Assembly: GCA_003132905.1 (NCBI GenBank)
Contig: PKZC01000363.1
Location: forward strand, 10,492-18,000
Reading direction: 5' to 3'
Source: Bryobacterales bacterium
GTDB lineage: Bacteria > Acidobacteriota > Terriglobia > Bryobacterales > Bryobacteraceae
DNA: 7,509 nt
The translations under genes and the position numbers were made by a program. The first letter of the stretch is position 1, and each line of letters begins with the position of its first letter. This document shows positions 6,747 to 7,509 of this stretch, piece after piece. Under the pieces are notes generated by a model, which was not told where the DNA came from, did not search any database, and saw only the letters and a program-made list of their open reading frames with translations.

Positions 6747-6769
6747 GGGGCGGCCGGCTTGGTCGCCCC
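6747..6769 (-). terminator. Strong hairpin between the PEBP gene and rhlE, terminator-like
   Basis: GGGGCGGCC (6747-6755) pairs with GGTCGCCCC (6761-6769) to give a 9-base-pair stem with one G-U pair and a 5-base loop. It lies 48 bases beyond the stop of the PEBP gene and before the rhlE -10 box, so it could separate the two transcripts. On the minus strand the stem is followed by AAATCC and not by a U-tract, so it is not a standard intrinsic terminator. Slowing polymerase, protecting the 3' end or being part of a mobile repeat are other options. Confidence 0.35.
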
Positions 6770-6770
6770 T

Positions 6771-6794
6771 GGTTTGATGGTTTGATAGTTTGAT
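6771..6794 (+). repeat. Tandem 8-base repeat (GGTTTGAT), three units
   Basis: GGTTTGAT (6771-6778) is repeated exactly at 6779-6786 and with one change (AGTTTGAT) at 6787-6794. It sits directly beside the hairpin and inside the inverted repeat pair at 6734-6802. It is noncoding and could vary in copy number by replication slippage. Confidence 0.6.
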
Positions 6795-6817
6795 CCACAG
6801 TGGCTAAGCGTGAGGTT

Positions 6818-7447
6818 TTACTGGGGCGGCATATGGAAGCGGCCAAACCAGGCTGCTTTACCAATGACGTGACCGTCCATCGCATTCAGCAAATCCTCGC
6901 GCGTGGTGTTGGCGGGGAGATCCAACTTGGTGTCCAGCGCGTAGAATTCGAAAACATAATGATGGATCGGGCCTGGTCCGGCTCCTGGTCCGAAGTAGGC
7001 AGGAGTTCCGCGCCGCGCCGCGATGCCAGGACCGTTGCGGGTGCCGTCGGGAAGGTCGCCCGTTCCCAGACCTTCCGGCAAACCCTTCGCCGTGCCGGGA
7101 ATGTTGAAGGCTGTCCAGTGGAGCGTGTCGGCGGTGGTTTTGTTGGTGGAGTTTTCCACGTCGTGAAAGATCACGGCATAGGTTTGCAGGCTGTCCGGCG
7201 CCGGGATGGCATTCGGGCCGAGATTCCAGTGAAATTCAAACGCCGGGGACTTGTTGTCACCGCGACCGGAATATTTCATGGGAACCTCACCACCGTCGGC
7301 CCAGGCACTGGAAGTGACCGAGAGGTTGGGACGCGGCGGGGGCGGACCTCCGGCCGGTCCAGCGGCTGCGGGCGCTTGCGCCATTGCGATTGCGCAGGAT
7401 GAAAGAACGGCGATTGCGGAAAGTAAAGCTCGTTGCATGCTCTTCAT
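6818..7447 (-). CDS. Exported PEBP protein, YbhB/YbcL (Raf kinase inhibitor-like) family
   Basis: This encodes 209 residues. The N-terminus (MKSMQRALLSAIAVLSSCAIAMAQAP) is an export signal. It can be read either as a type I signal cut after AMA (residue 23) or as a lipoprotein signal with lipobox LSSC and Cys18. A low-complexity linker of A, G and P (25-40) follows. The mature domain (about 41-207) has the phosphatidylethanolamine-binding protein fold signatures: AWADGGEVPMKYS (48-60), HDVEN (95-99), LHWTAFNIP (109-117), Y-x-GP (151-154), GPIHHYVFEFYALD (159-172) and GHVIGKA (192-198). His110, the Y-x-GP segment and His162/163 mark the anion-binding pocket. The cellular role of bacterial YbhB/YbcL proteins is unclear; some bind small molecules or affect host signalling. 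A Gly/Pro-rich segment around 135-160 is longer than usual. The ATG at 7447 has a weak GAG 7 bases upstream; a second ATG at 7438 is possible. Confidence 0.92.
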   Translation of the reverse strand: MKSMQRALLSAIAVLSSCAIAMAQAPAAAGPAGGPPPPRPNLSVTSSAWADGGEVPMKYSGRGDNKSPAFEFHWNLGPNAIPAPDSLQTYAVIFHDVENSTNKTTADTLHWTAFNIPGTAKGLPEGLGTGDLPDGTRNGPGIAARRGTPAYFGPGAGPGPIHHYVFEFYALDTKLDLPANTTREDLLNAMDGHVIGKAAWFGRFHMPPQ

Positions 7448-7469
7448 TTGTTTTCTCGTCAGACAGTAG

Positions 7470-7478
7470 ACGATAGCA
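7470..7478 (-). promoter_or_regulatory. Possible extended -10 promoter of the PEBP gene
   Basis: The minus strand reads TGCTATCGT, a TGn extension followed by a hexamer matching TATAAT at 4 of 6 positions, 22 bases upstream of the ATG at 7447. No -35 is recognisable; that region is taken up by the tandem repeat at the window edge. Confidence 0.25.
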
Positions 7479-7493
7479 CGTTCGGTCGGGCGT

Positions 7494-7509
7494 GGCTGGT
7501 GGCTGGTGG
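7494..7509. repeat. Heptanucleotide tandem repeat running off the window edge
   Basis: GGCTGGT occurs at 7494-7500 and 7501-7507 and begins again at 7508-7509, where the window ends. Only two full units are visible, so the real length is unknown. It lies upstream of the PEBP gene, close to its possible promoter. Confidence 0.5.

Larger units (their letters stand above)
6734..6802. repeat. 69-base intergenic element bounded by inverted repeats
   Basis: The left end CACTTGTGGAT (6734-6744) and the right end ATCCACAGTG (6793-6802) are inverted copies of each other, pairing over 10 bases with one bulged T. Between them lie a strong hairpin (6747-6769) and three units of an 8-base tandem repeat (6771-6794). 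The order of structures suggests one unit, such as a REP- or MITE-like intergenic element, but I see no clear target-site duplication. A chance arrangement of terminator parts is the alternative. Confidence 0.4.

Noticed and set aside
6800..7402. 200-residue open frame on the plus strand covering most of the PEBP gene
   Set aside because: The minus strand carries the conserved PEBP motifs and an export signal; the plus-strand product shows nothing recognisable.

Overview
The window is GC-rich, gene-dense bacterial chromosome, most likely from an acidobacterium of the Solibacter/Bryobacter kind. The main clue is the secreted protein at 779-2296. It is built from two tandem modules of the TIGR03437 type, a family first defined as a large paralogous set in Solibacter. 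The membrane-anchored TPR protein at 2416-3879 has an architecture that is also common in Acidobacteriota. I see no tRNA, rRNA, CRISPR array, transposase or phage gene. No gene-free stretch exceeds 300 bases; the longest is 175 bases (6643-6817).

Layout from left to right. The 3' part of an ATP-dependent DNA ligase (plus strand, cut by the window edge) converges on the TIGR03437 protein (minus), with 12 bases between their stop codons. A short divergent promoter region (2297-2415) separates that gene from a membrane-anchored TPR protein (plus). The TPR gene overlaps thiD by 14 bases, so these two look translationally coupled. thiD in turn overlaps tail-to-tail by 9 bases with an FtsB/DivIC-like division gene (minus). 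A second divergent promoter region (4970-5048), carrying a perfect 13-base palindrome, separates ftsB from cutA (plus). cutA converges on an RhlE-type DEAD-box RNA helicase (minus) with a 4-base gap. Upstream of rhlE is a structured spacer holding nested inverted repeats and a short tandem repeat, then a secreted PEBP (YbhB/YbcL) protein (minus). The window ends in the start of a heptanucleotide tandem repeat.

The genes do not form one pathway. They cover DNA joining, HMP phosphorylation for thiamine, cell division, metal tolerance, RNA remodelling and two exported proteins of unknown role. The only operon-like link is TPR protein-thiD. All eight genes look intact except for the ligase, which is cut by the window edge.

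I did not find a clear undescribed system. The most worthwhile items are the nested inverted-repeat element at 6734-6802, the helicase leader without a Shine-Dalgarno sequence, the palindrome at the ftsB/cutA promoter, the coupling of an uncharacterised TPR protein to thiD, and the internal duplication of the TIGR03437 protein.
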